Assembly: GCF_020667845.1 (NCBI RefSeq)
Contig: NZ_JAFMPQ010000012.1
Location: 52,999 to 116,998 of the forward strand
Source of the DNA: Cognatishimia sp. F0-27
Lineage (GTDB): Bacteria > Pseudomonadota > Alphaproteobacteria > Rhodobacterales > Rhodobacteraceae
Direction: 5' to 3'
DNA length: 64,000 nt
Of the stretch, positions 9,751 to 19,314 are shown piece after piece. The notes under the pieces are model-generated. The model was not told the DNA's origin. It saw only the letters and a list, made by a program, of their open reading frames with translations, and searched no databases. Position 1 is the stretch's first letter. The number at the start of each line of letters is the position of its first letter. The position numbers and the translations under genes were made by a program.

Positions 9751-9780
9751 ACGGGCAGATCCATGCGGTCTGCCCGTTTT
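9751..9780 (+). terminator. Rho-independent terminator after the binding-protein gene
   Basis: ACGGGCAGA, a 9-base loop, then TCTGCCCGT followed by TTT: a 9-bp perfect stem 32 bp after the stop codon. Confidence 0.88.
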
Positions 9781-9999
9781 GCGTATGGGTGCCGGCGACC
9801 GCGGGCGAGCCTGCTGCGTTGAGCCCCACGCACAAAATCGCCGCCGGAAAAACACGCTCAGCGACAAAGACCCCTCAACAACTCGACCAGAAATTGATTT
9901 TGCATTTGCCTCGCACGGGCCTGAGCGGCAATCTGAGTCAGCATGCAGCACCGATTTGGCTGCTTCTTGCATGGATTGCGAAGCGAAGGGCAGGGTGGA

Positions 10000-12474
10000 A
10001 TGGCACCGGATTTTGGTTGGAACCCGATCAATGAATGGCGCGGCGGCAGTGGTGCGGACGCACTGACCGGGAGCGACGGTGACGATACGCTTGTCGGGAA
10101 CGACGGGAACGACACGCTTTACGGCGATCAGGGCGACCTCGTCTTTACCCCTTTCGGCTCAGAAAACGCGATCCTCGCGGCGCTTGCAGCGGGTGACGGG
10201 TATGCGCCGAGCCCGTTTGAAACATGGGGCCTGCTGTATCAAAACGGCACCGCCGGCGGATCGCCGCAAAACTACAATGCCCAGGATCTCCGCGACGCGC
10301 CGCATGACATGGTCATCATCGGTGCGTCCAGCCTCATCATCGGTGCGGTCCCGGCAGATGAAGTGCTCTGGACCACGGCGCAGATCGATACGATCCAGTC
10401 TTCCGGCAAGGAGGCGCTTCTTTACCTCAGCGCTGCGCGCATCAACGATTATCAGACCAACTGGAACCCGGCCTGGACAGACACCGGGTTTGCCGATGGC
10501 ATGGCCGTTGCGGCGCCGCCATGGATGGGCGATGCCGATCCGGTTTTTACCAATGCGCGGCAAGTGGATTTTGGCTCAAGCGACTGGCAAACGGTGCTTG
10601 AAACCCGCGCGACAGCGCTGCTCGAGCTTGGCGCAACGGGCATATTTCTCGACGACATTGCGGCCTATTACGATTACGCGCTGGCCGAAAACCCGCAAGG
10701 CAGCATAGCGTTTAACGTGCTCGTCGGGCAAAACGCCCGAGACATGCGGGACCTGATCATCGACCTGGCGGATCATATCGACACCGAGCTGATCCGATTG
10801 CGCGGGCAGGGCGCGGACGTGCCCTTGCCAGAGGATTTCCGATTGGTGATCAATGGCGATCCTTACATCCTTCAAAATGCCCTGATTGGCGGAGACGGGC
10901 AGTTTGCCACCGGCCCGGAGCTTGCCGCGCTTCCGACCGATCCGACGTCTCTGGCGTTCTACGGTGCCATAGATGCGATGCTGCTTGAAAACTACGTCAG
11001 TCGCAACCTGACCATCGCCATGGATCAGGCGGATATATTCTATGCCGAGGCGGGCGATGTGACGATCCTGTCGCTGGATGCCAGCGGTGTTTCCGTCGAG
11101 GACCGGCTGCACTCCACGCTTGCGGGACTTGAACGCGGCTATGTGCCTTACACGACGGTTACAGGCGCGTTTGATCGGTTGAACCGGGACTTCCTGACCG
11201 AGATCCTGGCCTATGAGAACGCGGCGGGGGATGACGATCTTTACGGGGGCGCCGGCAGCGACTGGCTCTATGGCGGCGCAGGAGAAGACTTTCTCAGCGG
11301 ATGGCGCGACTCCGATCGTCTCTTTGGTGGATCTCAAAGCGATACGCTTCTGGGTGGGCCCGGCGACGACACGCTGGATGGTGGGAGCAATTTCGATTGG
11401 GTGTTCTTCGCCGCGTCTCCCGGCGCGGTCGCTGTTAACCTCGAAGCCGGAACGGCCAGCGGCGAAGGCAGTGACGTTCTGACAAATATTGAATTTGTGT
11501 CAGGATCGGCGTTTGACGACAGCATTTACGGCACCCAGATCCACGGCAACCGGATCGAGGGCGACGCCGGCAACGACACGCTGTTCGGTTTGCGCGGAAG
11601 TGACTCGCTTTTGGGTCAGGACGGTGCGGACTCGCTTCTGGGAGGTGACGATGGCGATTGGCTCTATGGCGGCGATCATGCGGATACGCTCATCGGTGGC
11701 CGGGGTCATGACCGACTGTTTGGCGGGCATGATGCGGACCGACTGGTGGGCGAAGCGGGCGATGATACGCTGTCTGGCGAGGCTTTCCCTGATGTGTTGG
11801 ACGGCGGGCCGGGCGACGATCTGATCAATGGTGGACCAGGGTTTGATCAGGTTATTTTCTCCGGTATTTTCAGCCCGGTAACGGTCAATCTTGAGAATGA
11901 ATTCGCCACCGGTGGTGCCGGGATGGACCAGATCATCGCGGTTGAACACGTCTTTGGCGGTGCGTCGCACGACACAATCTATGGCACGCGCGCACATGGC
12001 AACGTGCTTGAAGGAAGCCTTGGAGATGATCGGGTTTACGGGCTGGACGGGAATGACACGCTGCGCGGTGGATCTGGTGAGGATCGGCTCTATGGCGGGT
12101 CCGGTCTGGATGTTCTTGTCGGTGGCCCACAGAACGACTTCCTTGAGGGCGGTCCGGGCAGTGACACCATCCTCGGCGGAGATGGTGCGGATAATTTCGT
12201 CTACCGTTCGCCGACCGATGCCAGCGACGTCATCGAGGATTTCAACGGATCAGAGGGCGACATCCTCAATCTGTATCTGATGGACGCCAACGCGACGATT
12301 CCGGGCAATCAGGCGTTCACGATATCAACGTCAGGCAGTCCCGGACCGGGCGAGCTTGTGATCTCAAGCACGGCTGGGGTCAGCGTTGTAGAGCTTCATG
12401 TGAATAGCGACCCTGGTGTCGACGCCACGATAACGGTCGTTGGCAGTTTTGACGGCTCAGACATTCTTCTTTAG
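10000..12474 (+). CDS. Secreted RTX-repeat protein with a GH114-like (TM1410/DUF297) barrel
   Basis: An 824-residue protein in four parts. Residues 14-43 hold a short block of GGxGxDxLxG calcium-binding repeats. Residues about 55-395 resemble the endo-alpha-1,4-polygalactosaminidase-related TIM barrel (COG2342), with GIFLDD (D218/D219) and AMLLEN (E330) as candidate catalytic acids. About 400-765 is a long RTX array with two related VNLE..A.G-type modules. The last 60 residues (DNFVYRSPTDASDVIEDF...) look like a serralysin-type C-terminal export region. There is no N-terminal signal peptide, consistent with type I secretion; no T1SS genes are nearby. The start at 10000 follows AGGGTGGA; an ATG at 9943 is less likely. 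Single-gene unit between two terminators. Confidence 0.85.
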   Translation: MAPDFGWNPINEWRGGSGADALTGSDGDDTLVGNDGNDTLYGDQGDLVFTPFGSENAILAALAAGDGYAPSPFETWGLLYQNGTAGGSPQNYNAQDLRDAPHDMVIIGASSLIIGAVPADEVLWTTAQIDTIQSSGKEALLYLSAARINDYQTNWNPAWTDTGFADGMAVAAPPWMGDADPVFTNARQVDFGSSDWQTVLETRATALLELGATGIFLDDIAAYYDYALAENPQGSIAFNVLVGQNARDMRDLIIDLADHIDTELIRLRGQGADVPLPEDFRLVINGDPYILQNALIGGDGQFATGPELAALPTDPTSLAFYGAIDAMLLENYVSRNLTIAMDQADIFYAEAGDVTILSLDASGVSVEDRLHSTLAGLERGYVPYTTVTGAFDRLNRDFLTEILAYENAAGDDDLYGGAGSDWLYGGAGEDFLSGWRDSDRLFGGSQSDTLLGGPGDDTLDGGSNFDWVFFAASPGAVAVNLEAGTASGEGSDVLTNIEFVSGSAFDDSIYGTQIHGNRIEGDAGNDTLFGLRGSDSLLGQDGADSLLGGDDGDWLYGGDHADTLIGGRGHDRLFGGHDADRLVGEAGDDTLSGEAFPDVLDGGPGDDLINGGPGFDQVIFSGIFSPVTVNLENEFATGGAGMDQIIAVEHVFGGASHDTIYGTRAHGNVLEGSLGDDRVYGLDGNDTLRGGSGEDRLYGGSGLDVLVGGPQNDFLEGGPGSDTILGGDGADNFVYRSPTDASDVIEDFNGSEGDILNLYLMDANATIPGNQAFTISTSGSPGPGELVISSTAGVSVVELHVNSDPGVDATITVVGSFDGSDILL

Positions 12475-12496
12475 AGAATTGGGTTATTTAACAGAT

Positions 12497-12522
12497 GCTT
12501 GAGGGGATTTTCTCAAGCTTTT
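12497..12522 (+). terminator. Rho-independent terminator of the RTX gene
   Basis: GCTTGAG, an 8-base loop, then CTCAAGC followed by TTTT, 22 bp after the RTX stop codon. Confidence 0.88.
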
Positions 12523-13069
12523 GGCGCAAGGCTACGGGTCTCTTCATATGTTCAATTTTACCATAATACTGATTATGGGATATTGCTGTGGGGCTAATGC
12601 ACCGACGTCCGGACCGACAAACCCAAAGCAGTTGCACCCAGCCAAGAAGACAATTGGTGGCGGAACACCCCTTTCCATGGGCGCTGAAACTTGAATGAAG
12701 GTGGACGGCCCCAAACCGAATGTCGAGGGCCCAACACGCTCTGCGCAGGTCGAACGCGGGCGCCTGTTTTGCGACCGTGGCCAGGAGAGTTCTCACACTT
12801 ATCGAATAACGGACGCGCCATCTTGATGAGCCCCCAGCCACCCCACAAAAGCAGAAGTCATGCGCGCGGAACGTCCCGGCGGTAGATCGGCCGTGGACTC
12901 CGCGGCACATGACCGAGAATGCTGTTCCGAAACTGCCGGGTTTGTCGGTGGGTTTGTTCGGGCGCTGCGTCTCGCGATCCAGACTTGTCGATGAATGTCA
13001 GCGTCTTGCCGCGCAATCTTCACGCTTGGAGCCCGGCACTTTGAGCACGCGGGAGCGGTAATCATCGCT
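12523..13069. other. Non-coding stretch between RTX gene and xylB
   Basis: About 550 bp with no gene I can support. Short frames on the minus strand (for example 12488-12910) have Cys/Trp-rich, non-protein-like composition. The region could be decayed coding DNA, but I see no transposase motif or terminal inverted repeats. Confidence 0.4.
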
Positions 13070-14509
13070 TCACGATAGGCTTCGGAGCGCAGCATAGGCA
13101 GACTGATACCGCTTATGCGCGGCAGAGAATGCATCGGTCAGACCGGGGTCGGGATCGATTGTCCGGTCAATGCGTGGCGGCTTGGCCAGTTCGTGACCAC
13201 CCTGCCCCGCGGCCATCATGGCCAAGCGCGCTGCCCCGAACGCAGCGCCGAAATCGCCCTTGGCCGGTACGTCTATCGGCAACTCAAGCACCGTCGCCAG
13301 AACCCGTAACCAGTAGTCCGAGCGCGCACCTCCGCCGACGGCGATCAACCCATCGAGCCGCGTGCCGCTCTGCTGCATGGCGTCAAGACAATCCCGCAGC
13401 GCGAAGCTCACCCCCTCAAGCACGGCGCGCACGCCGGACTCACCGTCGGTGGCATGGTCAAGACCAAGCAGCGCACCGCGCACCTGGGCGTCATTATGCG
13501 GTGTGCGTTCACCGCCCAGATACGGCAGGAACAACGTCCTGCCAGGTGCGCGAAGCGAACCGAGATCCGCCGTCAACGCAGCCGGGGTTGATCCGACAAA
13601 ATTGGCAAACCATGTCAGCGCGTCAGAGGCCGCAAGGATGACCCCCATCTGGTGCCAGTATCCGGGCAAAGCGTGACAGAAACTGTGCAGGGCCGAGTCC
13701 GGCGCCGGGGCATAGCCGGCGCTTGGCGCGAAGAGCACGCCAGACGTTCCCAGCGACACAAAGCCTTGCCCCGGTTCCGTCACACCCATGCCAATGGCCG
13801 AGGCCGCGTTGTCCCCGGCACCTCCCGCGACAGGAATGCCGGAGCGCATACCGAACCGTGAGGCCACCTCGGGTCGCAATGTGCCGGATATGGCGGACCC
13901 TTCCACCAGATCGGGCATCTGCGCGCGCGACATGCCGGTGGCTGACAGCAGATCATCGCTCCAATCCCGGCGCCCGGTGTCGAGCCAGCTTGTTCCGGCC
14001 GCGTCGGACATATCCGTGACATGCGTTCCGGTTAGCCACAAGCGCAGGTAATCCTTGGGCAACAGGACCTTGGCCGTCTGCGCAAAGACCTCCGGCTCGC
14101 GATGGCGCACCCAAAGCAGCTTTGGTGCGGTGAAGCCGGGAAAGACGATGTTCCCGCTTGTCGCGCGAAATCGGGGGTCGGCATCAAGCTGTGCCGCTTC
14201 GGCATGCGCGCGCGTGTCGTTCCAGAGGATCGCCGGACGCAGCGCACGGTCCTGTGCATCCAGCAGTGTCGCGCCATGCATCTGTCCGGAAAGTCCGATG
14301 GCGGCAACGGATGACAGGTCCTGCCCCGCCGCAAGCGCTGCAATCGCGGTCTTTGCCGCCTCGATCCAGTGGTCTGGCTGCTGTTCCGACCATCCGGGAT
14401 GGGGGCGCGACACCGTCAAGGCGCCGTGACCTTCGGCGCACAGGGTTTGGGTATCGTCGATGAGCACTGCCTTGACACCGGATGTGCCCAGATCGAGACC
14501 GAGAAACAT
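13070..14509 (-). CDS. xylB: Xylulokinase
   Basis: Phosphorylates D-xylulose to xylulose 5-phosphate with ATP, feeding the pentose phosphate pathway. The 479-residue FGGY-family protein starts MFLGLDLGTSGVKAVLID (phosphate-binding motif). It has GLSGQMHGAT and ILWNDTRA, characteristic of XylB, then the GGAGDNAA catalytic segment and the GGGARSD ATP-site motif. The start at 14509 has a GGGAGGA site 6-12 bp upstream. It stands alone; no xylose isomerase or sugar transporter is adjacent, so it may serve D-arabitol or xylitol oxidation products as well as xylose. Confidence 0.93.
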   Translation of the reverse strand: MFLGLDLGTSGVKAVLIDDTQTLCAEGHGALTVSRPHPGWSEQQPDHWIEAAKTAIAALAAGQDLSSVAAIGLSGQMHGATLLDAQDRALRPAILWNDTRAHAEAAQLDADPRFRATSGNIVFPGFTAPKLLWVRHREPEVFAQTAKVLLPKDYLRLWLTGTHVTDMSDAAGTSWLDTGRRDWSDDLLSATGMSRAQMPDLVEGSAISGTLRPEVASRFGMRSGIPVAGGAGDNAASAIGMGVTEPGQGFVSLGTSGVLFAPSAGYAPAPDSALHSFCHALPGYWHQMGVILAASDALTWFANFVGSTPAALTADLGSLRAPGRTLFLPYLGGERTPHNDAQVRGALLGLDHATDGESGVRAVLEGVSFALRDCLDAMQQSGTRLDGLIAVGGGARSDYWLRVLATVLELPIDVPAKGDFGAAFGAARLAMMAAGQGGHELAKPPRIDRTIDPDPGLTDAFSAAHKRYQSAYAALRSLS

Positions 14510-14726
14510 CACATCGTCCTCCCCTTCTGCACCGCGCACGGCGCGTTCATTGCCTTGTCGAGCGCGGCGAGATGGCGCCGCGCAACACGTGCGTCATGGC
14601 CCAAACAAAACCTTGAAGCCGGCTTCGAGATAAAAAACGCATCAAAACCCGCGCTGTGTGAACCGCTTCACAGAGATGGGGCGCGAAGACTGTCAGAACG
14701 GTGTCATCAACAAACGGAGATACCCC

Positions 14727-14939
14727 ATGCAACAGTCAATCGCTCCCAACGCCACCTCGGCAGCCACCCTTTTCGTTGAACCCTCCAGCCAGCCGGTATT
14801 CGGAAAGATCGGCTTCTGGATCGCCCGGGCCCGCCAGCGCCGCATGCTGTCGACTCTCGACCGCGCCCGGCTTGACGATATCGGCGTCAGCCCCGCAGAG
14901 GCAATGATCGAAGCGGCCAAACCCTTCTGGAAAGACTAG
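14727..14939 (+). CDS. DUF1127 small protein
   Basis: A 70-residue protein with the YjiS-like DUF1127 domain at residues about 35-65 (RARQRRMLSTLDRARLDDIG), an Arg-rich motif thought to bind RNA in some alphaproteobacterial small proteins. The start at 14727 follows CGGAGATA. The gene is divergent from xylB with 217 bp between them. The exact function is unknown; family members influence RNA turnover and phosphate or carbon adaptation in Agrobacterium and Rhodobacter. Confidence 0.8.
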   Translation: MQQSIAPNATSAATLFVEPSSQPVFGKIGFWIARARQRRMLSTLDRARLDDIGVSPAEAMIEAAKPFWKD

Positions 14940-14994
14940 GGTCAGGGCACATAGTTTCGCGACGCGACACGGGTGGCGCGCGGAATTCGGGTTT

Positions 14995-15031
14995 CTGCGG
15001 CTGGCGGTCTCATCCGATCCGCCAGCCGCAG
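14995..15031. other. 13-bp perfect inverted repeat downstream of the DUF1127 gene
   Basis: CTGCGGCTGGCGG and CCGCCAGCCGCAG are separated by 11 bases, 55 bp after the DUF1127 stop. It is probably a transcript-end structure, but without a T-run intrinsic termination is uncertain. Confidence 0.5.
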
Positions 15032-15487
15032 ACTGTCGAAGGCTCGGTGTTCAATCGGATGATGTGGCCCGCAACGAAGGGATCGGTCTCCCTAGCAATC
15101 TCTTCGGGGTGGTCGAGGCAGGCGCCTTGCGGGCCCGCGTGGCATATGTGCAGTCCGTGCCAGCGCAAGCAAAGAACACAAGAAGTCGATCTGACCGCCG
15201 CCGGGTGCCCATGCGTGCCCGGCGCGGTCCATGATTCCTTACCGCCTTTTGTCCCGCTATCTGTCCAACTGGATCGCGTGACCGTTCTGGCCGGGCCTGT
15301 TTTGGGCGGTCAGCTGTTGGTCCTCGGTTTCGATGGCGGGCACGTTCCTCTTGCGGGGCCTTGTGCCACGCACCACAGGCGTCTGAACGCTTCTCGTCGC
15401 TCTGTGCCAGGTGTTTGGCTGGAACTCCACATGAAAACGCCCGCTTGGCGCAAGTTACTTTCGCGATCAGAGAGTTCAGATGAGAAC
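15032..15487. other. Unassigned stretch between DUF1127 gene and gcdH
   Basis: About 450 bp. Long frames on both strands (about 150 codons each, 15047-15499 plus and 15051-15494 minus) overlap almost exactly. They have rare-residue-rich translations without recognisable domains, so I do not call either. It could be degenerate coding DNA. Confidence 0.35.
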
Positions 15488-15510
15488 GGGCCACCCTGAC
15501 AGGATGGCCC
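15488..15510 (-). terminator. Probable terminator of gcdH
   Basis: On the minus strand GGGCCATCC-TGTCA-GGGTGGCCC forms a 9-bp stem (one T-G pair), 30 bp beyond the gcdH stop. The following GTTCTC is only a weak T tract. Confidence 0.55.
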
Positions 15511-15540
15511 GACCCGTGTGATCGTCGATCGTGTCTCGCG

Positions 15541-16773
15541 TCAGAAAAACGCTTGCAGGCCGGTTTGGGCGCGTCCGAGGATCAACGCGTGAACGTCATG
15601 CGTGCCCTCGTAGGTGTTGACCGTTTCAAGATTGACCATGTGCCGGATCACCTGGAATTCCGCGGAAATCCCGTTGCCGCCATGCATGTCCCGCGCCATT
15701 CGCGCGATATCGAGCGCCTTGCCGCAATTGTTGCGTTTCATGATGGAGATCATCTCCGGAGCGGCATTGGCCGCATCCATCAGACGCCCCACCTGCAACG
15801 AACCTTGCAGTCCCAGCGCGATTTCCGTCTGCATATCGGCGAGTTTTTTCTGGAACAGCTGTGTCTGGGCCAGCGGCTTGCCGAATTGCTTGCGGTCCAG
15901 ACCATAGGTGCGCGCGGCGTGCCAGCAGAATTCCGCAGCCCCCATGACCCCCCAGCTGATGCCGTAGCGGGCGCGGTTGAGACAGCCGAACGGTCCTTTC
16001 AGCCCCTGCACATGCGGCAAGAGCGCGTCCTCGCCAACCTCGACACCATCCATGACGATCTCGCCGGTCACGGATGCGCGCAGGCTGAGCTTGTTGCCGA
16101 TCTTGGGCGCGGACAGGCCTTTCATGCCTTTTTCGAGCACAAATCCGCGAATCTTGCCGTCATGGGCATCCGACTTGGCCCAGACCACAAAGACATCCGC
16201 GATCGGGCTGTTCGAAATCCACATCTTGGAGCCGGTCAGACGATAGCCGTCAGAGGTTTTCACGGCACGGGTTTTCATCCCGGCGGGATCCGATCCGGCA
16301 TCCGGTTCGGTCAGGCCGAAACAGCCGATCCACTCACCGCTCGCCAGCTTGGGCAGGTATTTCTTGCGCTGCTCTTCGGATCCGTAGGCATAGATCGGAT
16401 ACATCACGAGGCTCGATTGCACCGACATCATCGAGCGGTATCCACTGTCGACGCGCTCGATTTCCCGCGCCACAAGCCCGTAGCTGACATAGCCCGCACC
16501 GATCCCGCCATATTCCTCGGGCACTGTCACACCGAGCAGACCCATTTCACCCATTTCCCGGAAGATCTCCGGTTCAACGGTTTCGTTCTGAAAGGCGTCG
16601 ATCACCCGGGGCTGAAGCTTTTCCTGTGCAAAGGCCCGCGCGCCCTCGGCCAGCATGCGTTCTTCCTCGGAGAGCTGATCTTGCAGGCGGAACGGGTCCT
16701 CCCAGTCGAACTGTCCCAGATCGGGGGCGTCTTTTGCTTTCAGACTTGGTTTGACTGAGGACATCTCGTTCAT
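15541..16773 (-). CDS. gcdH: Glutaryl-CoA dehydrogenase
   Basis: FAD-dependent acyl-CoA dehydrogenase that oxidises and decarboxylates glutaryl-CoA to crotonyl-CoA in lysine and tryptophan degradation. Of the 410 residues, [12 protein letters not shown] and [18 protein letters not shown] are diagnostic. NTYEGTHD near residue 389 supplies the catalytic Glu. The [15 protein letters not shown] segment separates it from short-chain acyl-CoA dehydrogenases. The start was chosen at 16773 because AAAGGATG lies 8-9 bp upstream; in-frame ATGs at 16764 and 16782 are alternatives. It is divergent from a LysR gene, the usual gcdH-regulator arrangement. Confidence 0.92.
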   Translation of the reverse strand: MNEMSSVKPSLKAKDAPDLGQFDWEDPFRLQDQLSEEERMLAEGARAFAQEKLQPRVIDAFQNETVEPEIFREMGEMGLLGVTVPEEYGGIGAGYVSYGLVAREIERVDSGYRSMMSVQSSLVMYPIYAYGSEEQRKKYLPKLASGEWIGCFGLTEPDAGSDPAGMKTRAVKTSDGYRLTGSKMWISNSPIADVFVVWAKSDAHDGKIRGFVLEKGMKGLSAPKIGNKLSLRASVTGEIVMDGVEVGEDALLPHVQGLKGPFGCLNRARYGISWGVMGAAEFCWHAARTYGLDRKQFGKPLAQTQLFQKKLADMQTEIALGLQGSLQVGRLMDAANAAPEMISIMKRNNCGKALDIARMARDMHGGNGISAEFQVIRHMVNLETVNTYEGTHDVHALILGRAQTGLQAFF

Positions 16774-16887
16774 CGGGGTCATCCTTTGTTCCAGCGCGTC
16801 CGATATGGAAGCGGCGTTGCGCAGCGTATACCTTGCGCAGGACGCATGGTAAAACGACATTATTGCAAGAATACATGAGGAAACCGC

Positions 16888-17808
16888 ATGAAAGAGCCCC
16901 TAAGCTTGGCCCGGCGCACCCTGCCGCCGCTGCCTGCCCTGCGCGCATTGGAAGCGCTGGATCGTTTGGGCAGTGCCACGGCCGTGGCCGAAGAGCTCGA
17001 TCTCACGCAATCAGCCGTGTCGCGCCAGCTCAAGACGCTTGAGGCGCAACTGGGCGTGACCCTGTTCCTGCGCGACAGGCGCGCCTTGCGGCTGACGCCG
17101 CAAGCCCGTGATTTTGCCGCCACTTGCCGGGATGCGCTGGACCGGATTGCACAAGGGGCGCTTGCTCTGCGGCTGGATCCCTCCGGCGGCGCGCTGCACC
17201 TGGCGATCCTGCCGAGTTTTGGCATGCGCTGGCTTGTGCCACGCCTGCCGGATTTCGCGCGCCGTCACCCGGATGTCACCGTGAACATGACAACCAAACT
17301 GCGCCCCTTCGCCTTTGCCGACGCGCCCTATGATGCGGCGATCCATTTCGGCTCCCCCGATGCCTGGCCGGGCACACGCCATCTCCGGCTCATGCCCGAG
17401 CGGGTGCGCCCGCTGGCCGCCCGCGCCCTGTTGCCTGACGGGCCGGTGTCGCTTGAGGCGCTTGCGCGGTTGCCGCTGCTGCATATTCAGACGCGGCCCG
17501 ATGCCTGGAAGACTTGGTTTACGGCGCAAGGGGTCGATCCCGGCCCCCTGCCCGGCACCAGTTTTGACCAGTTCACCACCATCCTGCAGGCCGCGATCCA
17601 CGGTCTCGGCATCGCGCTTCTGCCTGACTACCTTTCCGAAACGGACCGTGCCAGCGGCGCGCTGGTGCCCGCGGCAGACAGCGCTCCGATGACCTTGGGC
17701 GCCTACCACCTCATCTGGCCGGATGACCGGCCAGCCTCGGCAGCGTTGACAGCCTTCCGCGACTGGCTCGCCCTGATCACAGAAGACGAGGATGCCCTGC
17801 CCCGCTGA
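16888..17808 (+). CDS. LysR-family regulator, probable regulator of gcdH
   Basis: A 306-residue LysR-type transcription factor. Residues 15-75 form the winged helix ([31 protein letters not shown]), close to the GcvA subgroup. The remainder is the periplasmic-binding-protein-like effector domain. The start at 16888 has a TGAGGAA site. The 114 bp shared with divergent gcdH (16774-16887) is the likely operator; two TTGCGCAG copies lie there (about 16815-16840). Control of glutarate or lysine catabolism is inferred from gene arrangement. Confidence 0.88.
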   Translation: MKEPLSLARRTLPPLPALRALEALDRLGSATAVAEELDLTQSAVSRQLKTLEAQLGVTLFLRDRRALRLTPQARDFAATCRDALDRIAQGALALRLDPSGGALHLAILPSFGMRWLVPRLPDFARRHPDVTVNMTTKLRPFAFADAPYDAAIHFGSPDAWPGTRHLRLMPERVRPLAARALLPDGPVSLEALARLPLLHIQTRPDAWKTWFTAQGVDPGPLPGTSFDQFTTILQAAIHGLGIALLPDYLSETDRASGALVPAADSAPMTLGAYHLIWPDDRPASAALTAFRDWLALITEDEDALPR

Positions 17809-17853
17809 TCACTGTGCGAGGGCCGGAGCGCCCGGCATCCCAGCCCGGCGGGA

Positions 17854-18555
17854 TCAGCCGAGCGCGTAGCCGGCGCCGCGCACCGTGCGCACCGGATCGC
17901 TGCCACCATGCTGGCCCAGCGCCTTGCGAAGCCGCCCGATATGCACATCCACGGTGCGGGTATCGACATAGATGTCGCGCCCCCAGACCCGGTCGAGCAA
18001 CTGATCCCGTGTCCAAACGCGACCGGGCTTCTCCATGAAGGTCGAGAGCAGCCGAAACTCCGTCGGCCCGAGCTTGAGTTCGGTGCCGGCACGGGTCACG
18101 CGATGGGTTTCGCTGTCGAGCACGATATCGTCGAATTCCAGACGGATCCCGGCGGTCGAAGGACGCGCTCGCCGCAGCTGGGCACGGACCCGTGCCATCA
18201 GCTCCAGAACCGAATAGGGTTTGACCACGTAATCATCCGCCCCCGTCTCGAGCCCGCGCACCCGGTCCACTTCTTCGGATCGGGCGGATAGCATGATGAC
18301 AGGTGTGCTGCGCGTTTCGGGTCTCGTCTTGATCTGCCGGCAGATCTCGATCCCCGACACGGTCGGAAGCATCCAGTCCAGAACGATGATGTCTGGCTGT
18401 TCTTCCTCGACGAGCAACAGCGCCTCTTCGCCATCCGCGGCACAGGCAACGCGAAACCCTTCCGCTTCGAGATTGTAGCCCAGGACCTCGCGCTGTGCGC
18501 GCTCGTCTTCAACCACGAGAACCAGCGGTTGCCCGGTCTGTGCTCCCATGCCCAT
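17854..18555 (-). CDS. phoB: Phosphate regulon response regulator PhoB
   Basis: DNA-binding response regulator of phosphate starvation. The 233 residues comprise an N-terminal receiver domain (acidic pair E16/D17, phospho-acceptor D60 in VLDWMLP, K in VVKPYS) and an OmpR-type winged helix from about 135 (LKLGPTEFRLL, DTRTVDVHIGRLRKAL). A CAGGAG site precedes the ATG at 18555; a second ATG six bases in is possible. It starts 3 bp after the phoU stop, so it is the last gene of the pst-pho operon. Confidence 0.96.
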   Translation of the reverse strand: MGMGAQTGQPLVLVVEDERAQREVLGYNLEAEGFRVACAADGEEALLLVEEEQPDIIVLDWMLPTVSGIEICRQIKTRPETRSTPVIMLSARSEEVDRVRGLETGADDYVVKPYSVLELMARVRAQLRRARPSTAGIRLEFDDIVLDSETHRVTRAGTELKLGPTEFRLLSTFMEKPGRVWTRDQLLDRVWGRDIYVDTRTVDVHIGRLRKALGQHGGSDPVRTVRGAGYALG

Positions 18556-18558
18556 GGA

Positions 18559-19308
18559 TCAGGTCTCCTGCGGCGTGTCGAAAGGCGGCGTTTTGCTCAG
18601 GCGCGGATCGCTCGATGTCCGGTCGGCCTTCTCGCGCGCCTCTTCCGGTTTGGCACCGGAGGTCAGGAACACCACCTGCTCCGCAATCGCGGTGACATGA
18701 TCCCCCATGCGTTCCATGTTCTTGGCGATGAAATGCAGGTGCATGCAGGGCGTGATATTGCGCGGATCTTCCAGCATGAAGGTCAGGAATTCGCGGAACA
18801 GGGTGTTATACATCTGGTCCACATCCCGATCGCGCGCGATCACATCGAGCGCGAGCACCTCATCGCGCTGAATATAGCTGTCGAGCGCGTCCTTGAGCAT
18901 CAGCTCGACCTCACGCGCCATGCGACGCAGCGAGGTCGCCGTGCCGCCGATCGCCGGCATGGTCACCAGAACCGACGTCCGCTTGGCCATGTTCTTGGAC
19001 AGGTCTCCGATCCGTTCGAGATTGGCCGACATGCGCATGACCGACAGGATCACCCGCAGGTCGATCGCCGTGGGCGCACGCAGCGCGATAACCCGTGCCG
19101 CCTCCTCGTTGAGGCTCTCTTCGAGCGCGTCGATGGCCTTGTCGCCCGCCCGCACCTTTTCGGCGAGCTCTTCGTCACGGGTCTCGAGCGAGGTCGCCGC
19201 CCCCATGATGGCGGCCTCCACCAGCCCGCCCATTTTCATGATCTGGGCCTGAATGCCTTCAAGGTCGCGATCAAACGCAGAGGAGATATGTTGCGTCAGC
19301 TTGTCCAT
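18559..19308 (-). CDS. phoU: Phosphate transport regulator PhoU
   Basis: Negative modulator linking the PstSCAB transporter to the PhoR/PhoB pair. The 249-residue all-helical product has two PhoU repeats, each with a metal-binding signature: about 87-105 (RMSANLERIGDLSKNMAKR) and about 195-210 (IAKNMERMGDHVTAIAE). It lies 6 bp after pstB and 3 bp before phoB. The last 30 residues are a disordered tail. Confidence 0.96.
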   Translation of the reverse strand: MDKLTQHISSAFDRDLEGIQAQIMKMGGLVEAAIMGAATSLETRDEELAEKVRAGDKAIDALEESLNEEAARVIALRAPTAIDLRVILSVMRMSANLERIGDLSKNMAKRTSVLVTMPAIGGTATSLRRMAREVELMLKDALDSYIQRDEVLALDVIARDRDVDQMYNTLFREFLTFMLEDPRNITPCMHLHFIAKNMERMGDHVTAIAEQVVFLTSGAKPEEAREKADRTSSDPRLSKTPPFDTPQET

Positions 19309-19314
19309 GATGCC

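Noticed and set aside
15051..15494. A 147-codon minus-strand gene between DUF1127 and gcdH
   Set aside because: It overlaps an equally long plus-strand frame; neither has a domain, ribosome site or convincing composition.
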